Assembly (NCBI RefSeq): GCF_003324485.1
Contig: NZ_QODK01000007.1
Location: forward strand, 1-64,000
Direction: 5' to 3'
Length of the DNA: 64,000 nt
Origin: Cohaesibacter intestini
GTDB lineage: Bacteria; Pseudomonadota; Alphaproteobacteria; Rhizobiales; Cohaesibacteraceae
Made by a program: the position numbers and the translations under genes. A model generated the notes under the pieces. That model was given only the letters and a program-made list of their open reading frames with translations, had not been told where the DNA came from and did not search any database. Positions 8,401 through 15,785 of the stretch are shown piece by piece; positions within the stretch are counted from its first letter, which is position 1, and each line of letters starts with the position of its first letter.

Positions 8401-8433
8401 TTGATCGCGGCAGCGGGACGACGCCGCGATCAA
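8401..8433 (+). promoter_or_regulatory. Leader hairpin, copy 1 of 3 (conserved loop)
   Basis: TTGATCGCGGC and GCCGCGATCAA form a perfect 11-bp stem around the loop AGCGGGACGAC. It lies 78 bp before the start of the first MazF-like gene. The same loop sits on diverged but still paired stems at 11873-11909 and 13309-13352. Paired changes with a constant loop point to a selected RNA or single-stranded DNA structure. Confidence 0.75.
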
Positions 8434-8511
8434 TCCGGTCCGCAAGATTCAAACAGTGAAGGACTTGGTCAGACCAGGCGTCGAAATCAACCCCAACCAT
8501 GGAGATCATGC

Positions 8512-9081
8512 ATGTTTGATGATGATGCCACCAAGACCAGCGGCCAACTGGCCCCAAATTGGCTTGATGATGTGATGCCCGGCGATGTCGTGTTGTTTGC
8601 CGATTACCCGCGATATGGGAATTCCAACGAGCTTCCGGAGCCGTCCCCACACCTCGTTTTCAGCCGCCACATGGTCGAAGACAACACCTTTGTTGTTCTC
8701 ACCGCCGGGGCCGAGATCGGATCACGCGAACAACGGTCGATTGAGATTCACGTCGCACGGACTCAGACGATAAAAGCCGCCGGGCTTACATCGCCAATAT
8801 CGTTCAACCTTAACCACCGCGTAATCGTTTGCGGGGCCCACGAGGGATATTGCCTGCAGCCGACCGGCTCCGCCGTAATTGGCAAGTTGATAGGCGAGCA
8901 ACTCACCCGCCTCCAAGCATATCGGACACAGGGCAGGATTCAGACCAATTTGCAATCCTGCCAATGGGCCGCTCAACATCTGTTCCCTCGTGACCCCTCA
9001 GACCTGGCTGCCAGGCGGAAATGGATTATCCCCATTCCCTATGCCGTCTCCGAAATGGCCCAGTCTTCAACAGAGATCTAG
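8512..9081 (+). CDS. MazF/PemK-like protein, copy 1 (gene A1)
   Basis: The 189-residue protein starts after a GGAG ribosome binding site. It shows PGDVVLF (residues 23-29), LVF about 25 residues later, FVVLTAG, then AAGLTSPISFNLNHRVIV and AVIGKLIGEQLTRLQAYR. This order of strands, a Gly-Leu-x-x-Pro turn and a final IGKL helix, resembles the small barrel of MazF/PemK and ToxN toxins, though overall identity to any known toxin looks low. It is paralogous to the products at 11980 and 13417. A small gene (B1) follows after 84 bp. It could be an RNA-binding protein or endoribonuclease-like toxin whose partner is the leader structure or protein B1. The fold call is inference. Confidence 0.5.
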   Translation: MFDDDATKTSGQLAPNWLDDVMPGDVVLFADYPRYGNSNELPEPSPHLVFSRHMVEDNTFVVLTAGAEIGSREQRSIEIHVARTQTIKAAGLTSPISFNLNHRVIVCGAHEGYCLQPTGSAVIGKLIGEQLTRLQAYRTQGRIQTNLQSCQWAAQHLFPRDPSDLAARRKWIIPIPYAVSEMAQSSTEI

Positions 9082-9091
9082 GTGCGGTCTT

Positions 9092-9117
9092 TCCTGCCCT
9101 CTCAATCGGGGGCAGGA
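9092..9117 (+). promoter_or_regulatory. Intercistronic hairpin between A1 and B1
   Basis: TCCTGCCC pairs with GGGCAGGA across a 10-base loop in the gap between genes A1 and B1. The second module has TCCGGCCC / GGGCCGGA at the matching place (12545-12570), with a T-A pair replaced by G-C and an unrelated loop of equal length. It may set the relative expression of A and B by attenuation or processing. Confidence 0.6.
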
Positions 9118-9165
9118 CAATCCCTCCCTCGATCCCTTCCATTTTCAGGATATAGGAGAAATCCC

Positions 9166-9591
9166 ATGACGGATATCCAGCATTCCTTCCGCCGTCCACT
9201 CGATATTTCGCTCACGCTTCAACAAGAGCGCCGCGAGATTGATCAAGCCGACGAAACTTTGGCTAGCGCAATGACCAAGGCATACGATGTTATCGACATT
9301 GTCAACGACATGGCCTTCATCGATCCCGGAGATGCCCGTATCGTTGACACCTGTTTGGCACAGTTCAAGCCCCATATTCTCGAATGCAACATGTTGGGCA
9401 CGGATTTCCAGTCTGTCGGTACAGCATTGCACGACGCCATTCTCGCGACCCGGGTCAAACCCGAAGACAGGGATGACCGAGATTGTGTCATAGAGCTGCT
9501 CCGCTCGATTGTCTTTGGGACAAGGCGGCTGATGTGCTTATTTGCTGCCGACAAGGCAACACAGGCCATCCGCGATACCAAAGGTGCATAG
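9166..9591 (+). CDS. Small protein of unknown function following A1 (gene B1)
   Basis: The start ATG follows TAGGAG by a normal distance and begins MTDIQHSFRRPLDISL. The 141-residue product has no recognised domain and looks mostly helical. Its relative at 12621 shares the opening (MT..HHSF), the IDQADET / IARADET motif, AMTKAYDVIDIV / AMMMAYEVGEI, and the FQSVGTALHDAI / FHHVATALLETI segment. The two are about the same distance behind their A genes, so A and B probably act together. A and B could be toxin and partner, or two parts of a regulatory complex. No function can be named. Confidence 0.65.
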   Translation: MTDIQHSFRRPLDISLTLQQERREIDQADETLASAMTKAYDVIDIVNDMAFIDPGDARIVDTCLAQFKPHILECNMLGTDFQSVGTALHDAILATRVKPEDRDDRDCVIELLRSIVFGTRRLMCLFAADKATQAIRDTKGA

Positions 9592-9599
9592 CATTGACC

Positions 9600-9620
9600 A
9601 GCGGGCTCAATCAGCCCGCT
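9600..9620 (+). terminator. Hairpin after B1
   Basis: AGCGGGCT pairs with AGCCCGCT across CAATC, just after the B1 stop. No T-run follows. A weaker counterpart containing the same GGCTCAA core follows B2 (13063-13078), so it belongs to the repeated module. Confidence 0.5.
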
Positions 9621-9963
9621 GCCCATTCGCCTACCAGTTCAGGTTTTCAAATTATGGCTGAGAAATGCCCAAAAATTGTTGCTCATCATCCCCCTTTCCT
9701 TGTTAGGGCTTCAGCAACCATGAAACACAATCATGAGCATGCTTTTGTCCACTATTAACAATAGCAGTATACACGTGGAAATAGACAAAAAGCAGAAATT
9801 GAACCCAGGAATCATATGATCTTGGTGTAAAATTCTGCCTCATTTCATCGTGCGTACTGCCGGAAATTGGCGACAAACAACCGTCGCAAGGTTTTCGCAA
9901 ATTCTATAACCACCCTCTGAACCAACATCGACAGGTTCGTTGAAATATAGCAGAGTTAGAAAA
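9621..9963. other. AT-rich gap before the orphan parB gene
   Basis: No gene, RNA gene or strong hairpin was recognised. The stretch becomes AT-rich towards the parB start and presumably carries its promoter. Confidence 0.4.
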
Positions 9964-11403
9964 ATGCCCGATATTCAATCTTTGTTCGGTCCCATCGATG
10001 ATGGACACATGGCAGAAATCGCTGGAATGGCACAAAGCCTTCTCAAAGAAAAGTGCCTTAAGGACTTGGAGCTGAAGAGTAAGGCTGTAAAAATCCTGTC
10101 TTCTTACATTGGGGACAGCCCGGTCAGTACCAACAGGATAAGCCCCGAAGAAAAAGCTAAAATCCTTCAAGCTTTGCATGACAATAAGCATGAGCTCCAG
10201 TATCCAATTTCAGCATTTGTCGTACAGAGACCAGTTAATGATAAACTCAGTGGAAATAAAAAGAGTCGCTGCCTGGAGAGAGGAAAAATTCTTTCTGCTT
10301 GGCTGCTTGTTTTAGCATTGCTATTGCTATCCCATAGAGAATCTAAGCTGCACATTATGGACGGCCTTACTAACGCCCGTTTACTGAAAGCAAATAGTGC
10401 AGAAGCTCTCGCCAGACCCAAAGATTTTAGTGCGACAAGTTTGGAAGCCCTTCGCGATATGCTTTCCAAAATCATGGAAACCGAATTTCTTGATGAGGCC
10501 ACAATAAAATATTTCAATGGCGTACTTGCCTTTATAGATTATGCAATTGAAAATCTACCACGCGATCTCAAGATGGTCCAAATCTCCACCTCTGACATCG
10601 ATGCCTCAACTGCATTTACTCCTCGCCTCCGCGAAGCAGGCGAGGAGGATGAAATAGAAGCCTTACGAAAGTCAATTCTGGAAAATGGCCAGGAAGTGCC
10701 AATTGTCGTCCGGCCACATCCTGACCGCAAGGCTGATGATGACCAATATCAACTTGTCTATGGAGCACGGCGCCATGAAGCTATTCACGGACTCGACGAC
10801 AACCTCATATATGCCATTGTAAAAGAAGATACTGACTTAGAGGTTCTCATTGCACAGGGCAATGAGAACTGTCACCGGAAAAATTTAACTTTCATTGAAA
10901 AGGCAGTGTTTGCCGAGCGAGTTCGAAAAGCAAGTGTTGGGCACCAAGAAACAGCAAACGTGATGTCCGCTCTTGGCGTCGATGATACCGAAGCCTCCAA
11001 ACTCAAACGTGTTTACGACTCCGCAAATGTTTTCATCCATGCAATAGGGCCCGCACCGTCAATAGGACGCCCTCGTTGGGAAGAATTCGCCAGTTTGCTG
11101 AAAAATGAACAGAAGCTCCTCCAAGCTAAGGAAATTATCGAAGAAGGGGATTTCAAAGAGCAATCAACCTCCGACAAGCGGTTCATTTTCCTTTTTGAGC
11201 GTCTCAAAAACAAGAAACGAGAAAAAGGTGAACGCAAACCCTTGATAGATGGGAATGATGCTGTGGGTCACTATGTGCGTACCGGGGAGTGGACAAACAT
11301 CCGTATGGACAGTGGCTTTGCCGATTACTTACGTGACCAATGGCAAGAACTGTATTCAGATTATGAAAACGAAAACAAGCGTAAGGCGCAACAAAGCGCT
11401 TGA
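9964..11403 (+). CDS. Orphan ParB/RepB-like partition protein
   Basis: Residues from about 205 onward match the ParB N-terminal domain of the RepB kind: EALRKSILENGQEVPIVVRP, then VYGARRHEAIHGL (the GxRRxxA nucleotide-binding motif), and AQGNENCHRKNLTFIEKAVFAERV. The first 200 residues are unusual for ParB and include a hydrophobic stretch (SAWLLVLALLLL). No parA lies beside it. ParB proteins load onto centromere sites for DNA partition or act as CTP-dependent regulators. Here it sits between two copies of the repeated A-B module, so it may maintain the excised island or regulate the modules. The start at 9964 (MPDIQSL) is preferred; an in-frame start at 9940 is possible. Confidence 0.7.
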   Translation: MPDIQSLFGPIDDGHMAEIAGMAQSLLKEKCLKDLELKSKAVKILSSYIGDSPVSTNRISPEEKAKILQALHDNKHELQYPISAFVVQRPVNDKLSGNKKSRCLERGKILSAWLLVLALLLLSHRESKLHIMDGLTNARLLKANSAEALARPKDFSATSLEALRDMLSKIMETEFLDEATIKYFNGVLAFIDYAIENLPRDLKMVQISTSDIDASTAFTPRLREAGEEDEIEALRKSILENGQEVPIVVRPHPDRKADDDQYQLVYGARRHEAIHGLDDNLIYAIVKEDTDLEVLIAQGNENCHRKNLTFIEKAVFAERVRKASVGHQETANVMSALGVDDTEASKLKRVYDSANVFIHAIGPAPSIGRPRWEEFASLLKNEQKLLQAKEIIEEGDFKEQSTSDKRFIFLFERLKNKKREKGERKPLIDGNDAVGHYVRTGEWTNIRMDSGFADYLRDQWQELYSDYENENKRKAQQSA

Positions 11404-11537
11404 TCAAAACATCGGTGGGCGATTTACCAATAAACCTGTCTGTTTCGGTTTGGCGGGAATGGTGGAAGCCGGTGTGTTGGTAGCGGTTTCCGACATATCC
11501 TCATAAATTTATGATTCTTGCGAAATCATTGTCGACG

Positions 11538-11571
11538 ACGCCCAAAGTTGGCAGCTGCCAACTTTGGGCGT
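11538..11571. repeat. 34-bp perfect palindrome downstream of parB
   Basis: The sequence is perfectly self-complementary around CAGCTG, with arms ACGCCCAAAGTTGGCAG and its complement and no spacer. It lies 135 bp after the parB stop. It could be a ParB loading site (parS), an operator for a dimeric regulator, or a cruciform. Classical chromosomal parS has a different consensus, so any link to the orphan ParB is inference. Confidence 0.65.
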
Positions 11572-11806
11572 TGTCACATTTGGTAAGTTTCCCTTGTCCG
11601 GGAACTGCAAGGGCGTAGCAGTTACTTGTCCCAAGACATTAGAGCAAGCCCCAACGAAGCGAAATGACCTGTCCCCCAAAGGCCGCGAATACAGTTGCCT
11701 GCCAACTGCACATGGCCAACCATTGATTGATTAACGTTCAGAGAATCGAGAACTCCTCGCCGAACTTAGCATGGGTTCTGTTTCACAATTTCGCCCCCTT
11801 GGAAAT

Positions 11807-11843
11807 GGCCTGTCACAACAACAGTGACGGGCCGTTTGTTTTT
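11807..11843 (+). terminator. Terminator-like hairpin upstream of module 2
   Basis: GGCCTGTCAC pairs with GTGACGGGCC across AACAACA (one T-G pair) and is followed by GTTTGTTTTT. It would end transcripts coming from parB, about 30 bp before the leader hairpin of module 2. If the module promoter lies further upstream it would act as an attenuator instead. Confidence 0.6.
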
Positions 11844-11872
11844 AGAGGTCCATTTAAGTGCACAGCAAACCA

Positions 11873-11909
11873 GATCAAGCGCGGCAGCGGGACGACGCCG
11901 CGCTCGATC
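11873..11909 (+). promoter_or_regulatory. Leader hairpin, copy 2 of 3 (conserved loop)
   Basis: The loop AGCGGGACGAC (11886-11896) is identical to copy 1. The stem GATCAAGCGCGGC / GCCGCGCTCGATC pairs at 12 of 13 positions. Compared with copy 1, a T-A pair has become G-C and another T-A has become C-G, so pairing is kept. It lies 70 bp before gene A2. Confidence 0.75.
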
Positions 11910-11979
11910 CGGTTCGCGATATTCAGATAGAGAAGGATTTGGCCAGCGTCAGAAACAACCCAACCATGGAGATTATCCA

Positions 11980-12534
11980 ATGCTGGATATTCAAAGACCT
12001 TCGGCAATCAGTGGGCTCGACAATCTGACTCCCGGCGATGTCGTCCTGTTTGACGAGCCCTCGCCCTTCAGGGATGCGGAGCAGCCGCCAGAACCCTGCC
12101 CATTCCTCGTATTTGATCTACACAACCTCAAGAACAACAGATTTGTCATCTTGGCTGCGGAATCCCCTTTCCAATCCTCCGCACGTTGCCCCTTTGACAT
12201 CTATGTCAATCGAGCGTTTGCGATACGAGCTGCAGGCCTTTCCTCGCCGACCTCCTTCAACCTGCATCACCGTATCATCGTGGTCGATGACCACGAGGGA
12301 TATTGCCTGCAGACAGACGGCACAGCCGTAACCGGCAAATTAGCGAGTGCAGAGCAAGCTCAGCTCCAAGCCTTCCGGACGCCAGAACGGATCGAAGCAA
12401 ATCTGCAATCGTGCAAGTGGGCCATGAAACATTTTCTACCTCGCAGGCGCAGCATCTCCGATGCCCGTCGCAAGGTGATCGCCCCGGCTCCCTACTCCCT
12501 GCCAGAGCAGCCCCAACCATCAGCCGAGATCTAG
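11980..12534 (+). CDS. MazF/PemK-like protein, copy 2 (gene A2)
   Basis: The 184-residue paralogue of A1 starts MLDIQRPSAISG after GGAG. Shared landmarks are TPGDVVLF, PCPFLVFDL, RFVILAAES, AAGLSSPTSFNLHHRIIV, DHEGYCLQ, AVTGKLASAEQAQLQAFRT and ANLQSCKWA. A1 has DVMPGDVVLF, HEGYCLQP, IGEQLTRLQAYRT and TNLQSCQWA at the same places, so the whole length is conserved and not only a fold core. Length and strand order suit a MazF/ToxN-type barrel. It is followed by the intercistronic hairpin and B2. Both genes with their structures were duplicated as one unit and have since diverged under constraint. Confidence 0.5.
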   Translation: MLDIQRPSAISGLDNLTPGDVVLFDEPSPFRDAEQPPEPCPFLVFDLHNLKNNRFVILAAESPFQSSARCPFDIYVNRAFAIRAAGLSSPTSFNLHHRIIVVDDHEGYCLQTDGTAVTGKLASAEQAQLQAFRTPERIEANLQSCKWAMKHFLPRRRSISDARRKVIAPAPYSLPEQPQPSAEI

Positions 12535-12544
12535 GCGATGTCTT

Positions 12545-12570
12545 TCCGGCCCTTTGTCACGAGGGCCGGA
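12545..12570 (+). promoter_or_regulatory. Intercistronic hairpin between A2 and B2
   Basis: TCCGGCCC pairs with GGGCCGGA across a 10-base loop. It is the counterpart of 9092-9117 and keeps pairing through a compensatory change, while the loop sequences differ. Confidence 0.6.
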
Positions 12571-12620
12571 CAATTCATCCCTCGCTTCCGACCAACCTTG
12601 TTTCCCTTAGGAGAAAGCTA

Positions 12621-12983
12621 ATGACCAACCACCACCATTCTTTCAACAACAGCTCCTTGAGCCTGTACCACACCGTGAAATACGACCAGGCCGAGATCGC
12701 TCGGGCTGACGAAACCCAGGCCTTAGCGATGATGATGGCCTACGAGGTGGGTGAAATCACCTACAAAGTCACCAAGCAGACAGACAAGACGTCCGATAGG
12801 ATTATTGCCCAAACCGAGCGTTTCGAGGGCATGGTCGAGAACTGCGCGATGCCTGATAAGGCATTCCATCACGTTGCCACGGCGCTTCTGGAAACCATTG
12901 TCGACATGCCGGTTGAACCCCAGGACAGGGCGCAACACGAAATCGCAACATACAAGCTTCCATCAGTTCCTAAGGCAACCTGA
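12621..12983 (+). CDS. Small protein of unknown function following A2 (gene B2)
   Basis: The ATG follows TTAGGAG and starts MTNHHHSFNNSSLSL. The 120-residue product is the shorter relative of B1; it lacks about 20 C-terminal residues that B1 has after the VEPQDRAQHE / VKPEDRDDRD region. It looks helical and slightly acidic, with no recognised domain. It is separated from A2 by 86 bp containing a conserved hairpin, as in module 1. It is probably a functional partner of A2. Confidence 0.65.
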   Translation: MTNHHHSFNNSSLSLYHTVKYDQAEIARADETQALAMMMAYEVGEITYKVTKQTDKTSDRIIAQTERFEGMVENCAMPDKAFHHVATALLETIVDMPVEPQDRAQHEIATYKLPSVPKAT

Positions 12984-13308
12984 CGGCGTACAAATCTCCT
13001 CGCTGCCAGACAGGCGATCTAGGCCATTCGTTACCCTCGACTATTCATTTGATCCTCACCAGGGGGCTCAACCGCCCCGCGGGTCCCTCCACCAAAGGCT
13101 GGGCACGGGTGTTACCGACAGATACATGCCCTTCGTTCAACGGCGGCAGTCACACCGTCAATGTACATGACCGAACGCCATCGGTGCCCCAAACCGGCAA
13201 CGTCGACGACGAAAACCTTTCCCTCACATCTGCCCCGCCGATGGGCTGCGAGCGCTCAAGCCGCCACTTCGCCAGCGCATAGCGAATGGCAGGAGCGCAT
13301 GTAGGTAC
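12984..13308. other. Non-coding gap between module 2 and A3
   Basis: It contains the weak post-B hairpin GGGGC / GCCCC (13063-13078) that matches the one after B1. Beyond that no gene or structure was recognised. A B-like gene is absent here. Confidence 0.4.
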
Positions 13309-13352
13309 TGGGCTTTTGCCCGGCAGCGGAATCGACGCCGGGCAAAAGCCCA
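13309..13352 (+). promoter_or_regulatory. Leader hairpin, copy 3 of 3 (conserved loop, new stem)
   Basis: TGGGCTTTTGCCCGGC pairs perfectly over 16 bp with GCCGGGCAAAAGCCCA around the loop AGCGGAATCGAC. Apart from a few pairs next to the loop, the stem sequence is unrelated to copies 1 and 2, while the loop keeps AGCGG and CGAC. It lies 64 bp before gene A3. Confidence 0.75.
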
Positions 13353-13416
13353 ACCCACTTCTATCAAGGAGCAGAGCGGTCCCGGACTTTCCCACAAGAA
13401 CAAGGAATAATGACAG

Positions 13417-13896
13417 ATGCTCATCAAGACCGATCACTCTATCCCCAATCAACCCGATAGCTGGAAATGCACACTGAGCTGGGGAGACATAGCCATGTTT
13501 CGGTTTCCCCTATCGCTCGGCAGGACAAGGCAGCTCTCGAAAGCCCTGCCCTGCCTCATCCTCGACATCGACGATTTTGCCGAAGATCGTTTTGCCACGT
13601 TGGCATATGGCATCGATGCAGACACCACCCCACCAAGCACCTACGAAACTTTGGTTTCCAGGCCGGTAGCATTGGTCAGGGCAGGATTGGAAACCCCTAC
13701 GCGGTTCGTTGGTCAACACCGCCTCACGGTTTCCCTGCACAACAAGGGCTTTATGCTCGCTGCGGATGGCTCACCCGTTATCGGGAAACTGACCGGAATA
13801 GAACGAGCCCGTTTCAGCAAACTGCGCGCCCGCATTCGGGCCGAGGTTGATATCGCAGCGAATTATCGGTCCGAGCGTCGTCGCAAACAAGCATAG
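13417..13896 (+). CDS. MazF/PemK-like protein, copy 3 (gene A3, without B)
   Basis: The 159-residue protein has the same architecture as A1 and A2 but is more diverged: LSWGDIAMFRFP, ALPCLILDIDDF, RFATLAYG, RAGLETPTRFVGQHRLTV and SPVIGKLTGIERARFSKL. GDIAMF...PCLILDI...AGLxxPTRF...VIGKL is the clearest MazF/PemK-like signature of the three. No B gene follows. ATG 13417 gives an N-terminus matching its paralogues. A second ATG at about 13410, in another frame and better placed behind AAGGA, would encode only a 16-residue peptide, which could be a coupling leader. Confidence 0.5.
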   Translation: MLIKTDHSIPNQPDSWKCTLSWGDIAMFRFPLSLGRTRQLSKALPCLILDIDDFAEDRFATLAYGIDADTTPPSTYETLVSRPVALVRAGLETPTRFVGQHRLTVSLHNKGFMLAADGSPVIGKLTGIERARFSKLRARIRAEVDIAANYRSERRRKQA

Positions 13897-14076
13897 CAAT
13901 TGCCGAAGCCGAAGCATCAGGGGCAAATTGGAAACATATTCTAATATTAGTCAAAATGCAGATCTTATTTTAGAAAATAATTCCATAAATTCGCTTTTCA
14001 TGCATGAGAATGAACCAATTTTCCGAGACAAGCACGAACGAACTCTTATCGAAACGCCTCCCGGAAGGGCCGCCAA

Positions 14077-14280
14077 ATGGAAGACCAACCATTTACCCCT
14101 GAACAGCTTGCAGAACGCTGGCAATGTTCCAAGACCATCGTCCATTCGATGATTGAGGATGGTGTATTAACGTTTTCTCCATCCTCGAAAAGAAACCCAT
14201 TTGGCTTTCTCGTCCAATCGACGGCCGGGCGCTCTCTTTGTCGGCCGCAAACTTCACGGATCGAGATTGATGCGTCTTGA
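14077..14280 (+). CDS. Small excisionase-like helix-turn-helix protein
   Basis: The 67-residue protein starts after GGAAGG. Its first half, PFTPEQLAERWQCSKTIVHSMIEDGVLTF, fits the helix-turn-helix of AlpA/Xis-type proteins. The second half (SPSSKRNPFGFLVQSTAGRS) does not show the usual wing. A second frame starting at 14201 overlaps and continues to 14467, so a frameshift or a broken gene is possible. It is adjacent to and convergent with the integrase gene, which suits a directionality factor. Confidence 0.45.
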   Translation: MEDQPFTPEQLAERWQCSKTIVHSMIEDGVLTFSPSSKRNPFGFLVQSTAGRSLCRPQTSRIEIDAS

Positions 14281-14423
14281 GAAAACAATTACTGCAGAAC
14301 GTGTCAGAAAGGCCATTGATGGCCTCTTATTGATCCATGATACATGTCCGCATGAGTCTGACTACAAACTACTGGAAGCACTTGAACAAGAACTTTCCAT
14401 ATTGTGCCGCCAAGACCCGTTTA

Positions 14424-15785
14424 CTAAATATCGTCAAGCAGATCCGCATCAAACTCCAACTGAATAGATTTCACAGCCTCCTGTTTCAGCTTCAAGCTAC
14501 CAAATTTACCGTATATTTCGCGATCAATATCGTGTCCCATCAGGTATTTGCGCATTTCCTCATCTACATGCGCTTCTTTCAACCGATCTTCAAAGCTGTG
14601 TCGCAAGCTACCCAGCGATTGACCCTCGCCAAACAACCCGCGCACTCGAAAGAGCTTGTTAGCATTCGACGAAAGCGTTTTGCGCTTAACCCTGTAATGC
14701 GGGAAGCCGTCATTTTCTTTGATCTTTTTGGCAGCTGCAAGCGCAACCCCCACCAAAGGAATTATGCGCTCTGAATTGTGATTTTTAACCGTCTTGCCGG
14801 ATCGCTTGAAGATCTTGAGATGCGGGATTTCATGATCTAGCTCGATATCCTTGGCGCGCATGGTCAACAGTTCAGCCATGCGAGCACCAGTCTCTACCAA
14901 TAGATAGGCCAGCAAGCGCACCTCGACATGCATCCCCTCATGCTTTCCAGCTGTCAGAAAAGCCGCTTGAATCTCCTCGACCAAGAATGGTTCCTTGGTT
15001 CCTTCCTGGTCGTTATCGAAGGAAAAACCCTCTAGTGGATTCTCATATCCCTTGATTTTCAAATGCGCATGATACTGATTGAGCGGTTTGCGAATGTTGC
15101 CAATATGTCGGTTGGCATAGTTTCCGCCAATCTGGCTTTCTGTTGGATGCTGTCCTGTTACCCGCTGAACCAAGTAGTCATAAAACTGGAGGCCCTCGTC
15201 CTGACCGATCAGATGGATAGGAGCACGGCCGACCACCTCATGAAATAGATCAATAGACGCCAGCCTTTGCTTCCGCCAATCATCCCGGCCTTCCTGATCT
15301 TTTGCTGCAAGCTTTTGCGCCTCAACCGTTTCCATTACGTGTTTTAGGACATCTTCCAGATAAACATCAGGCTCCCCAACCCGTCCCAACAAGGCCGAGA
15401 CTTCATTCGATCTTGGCTTACCATTCTCGGTTAGCTTTTCAATGCGCCTGACAAGCTCCTCAACGTTCTCGGGCAGGGCAAGTTTATCAGAGGGGATGTA
15501 GTCGAAACGCATAGCCTTGGCGCGCGAGATCGCTGCTTCATAACGACGAACGGCCACAGGTGTTGTTTGCCCTTCCATTCGCAATTCGGTCCAGTAATCA
15601 TCGTCTGCCTTCTCAGTTGCATCGCGGCGCAAGCGCGCCGTGCCCAAATGATCCGTATCGAGAGATCTGCGAATCATGGCTTCATCATAGTGTTTAGCAA
15701 CATCAACAGGAACGCGCCGTACATAATGCCAGCGCCTCCCACGTTCTTGCAGGTAGCGATCTTCTTTGCGCATCTGGAGACCCAT
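14424..15785 (-). CDS. Tyrosine integrase of the island
   Basis: The N-terminus (RYLQERGRRWHYVRRVPVDV) is typical of the DUF6538-type integrases of Proteobacteria. The catalytic domain shows Arg in ETGARMAELLTMRAKDI, Lys in RSGKTVKNHNSERIIPL, SLRHSFEDRL for the second Arg, and GHDIDREIYGKF containing His and the Tyr nucleophile. The protein is about 453 residues, normal for the family. It starts next to three 12-bp iterons and about 120 bp from the 3' end of tRNA-His, so it probably integrates the island there. The frame is open to 15863, but the added residues are encoded by the iterons and are unlikely to be translated. Confidence 0.9.
   Translation of the reverse strand: MGLQMRKEDRYLQERGRRWHYVRRVPVDVAKHYDEAMIRRSLDTDHLGTARLRRDATEKADDDYWTELRMEGQTTPVAVRRYEAAISRAKAMRFDYIPSDKLALPENVEELVRRIEKLTENGKPRSNEVSALLGRVGEPDVYLEDVLKHVMETVEAQKLAAKDQEGRDDWRKQRLASIDLFHEVVGRAPIHLIGQDEGLQFYDYLVQRVTGQHPTESQIGGNYANRHIGNIRKPLNQYHAHLKIKGYENPLEGFSFDNDQEGTKEPFLVEEIQAAFLTAGKHEGMHVEVRLLAYLLVETGARMAELLTMRAKDIELDHEIPHLKIFKRSGKTVKNHNSERIIPLVGVALAAAKKIKENDGFPHYRVKRKTLSSNANKLFRVRGLFGEGQSLGSLRHSFEDRLKEAHVDEEMRKYLMGHDIDREIYGKFGSLKLKQEAVKSIQLEFDADLLDDI

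Larger units (their letters stand above)
11404..11979. other. Non-coding region between parB and module 2
   Basis: This 576-bp region has no supported gene. It contains the 34-bp palindrome (11538-11571), a terminator-like hairpin (11807-11843) and the leader hairpin of module 2 (11873-11909). The remainder shows nothing recognisable. Confidence 0.5.

Noticed and set aside
8302-8511. N-terminal extension of gene A1 through the leader hairpin
   Set aside because: The paralogues start at equivalent ATGs with GGAG sites after the hairpin; the extension would translate the conserved structure.
11538-11571. Intrinsic terminator for parB
   Set aside because: The palindrome has no loop and no following T-run; a protein-binding site or cruciform fits better.
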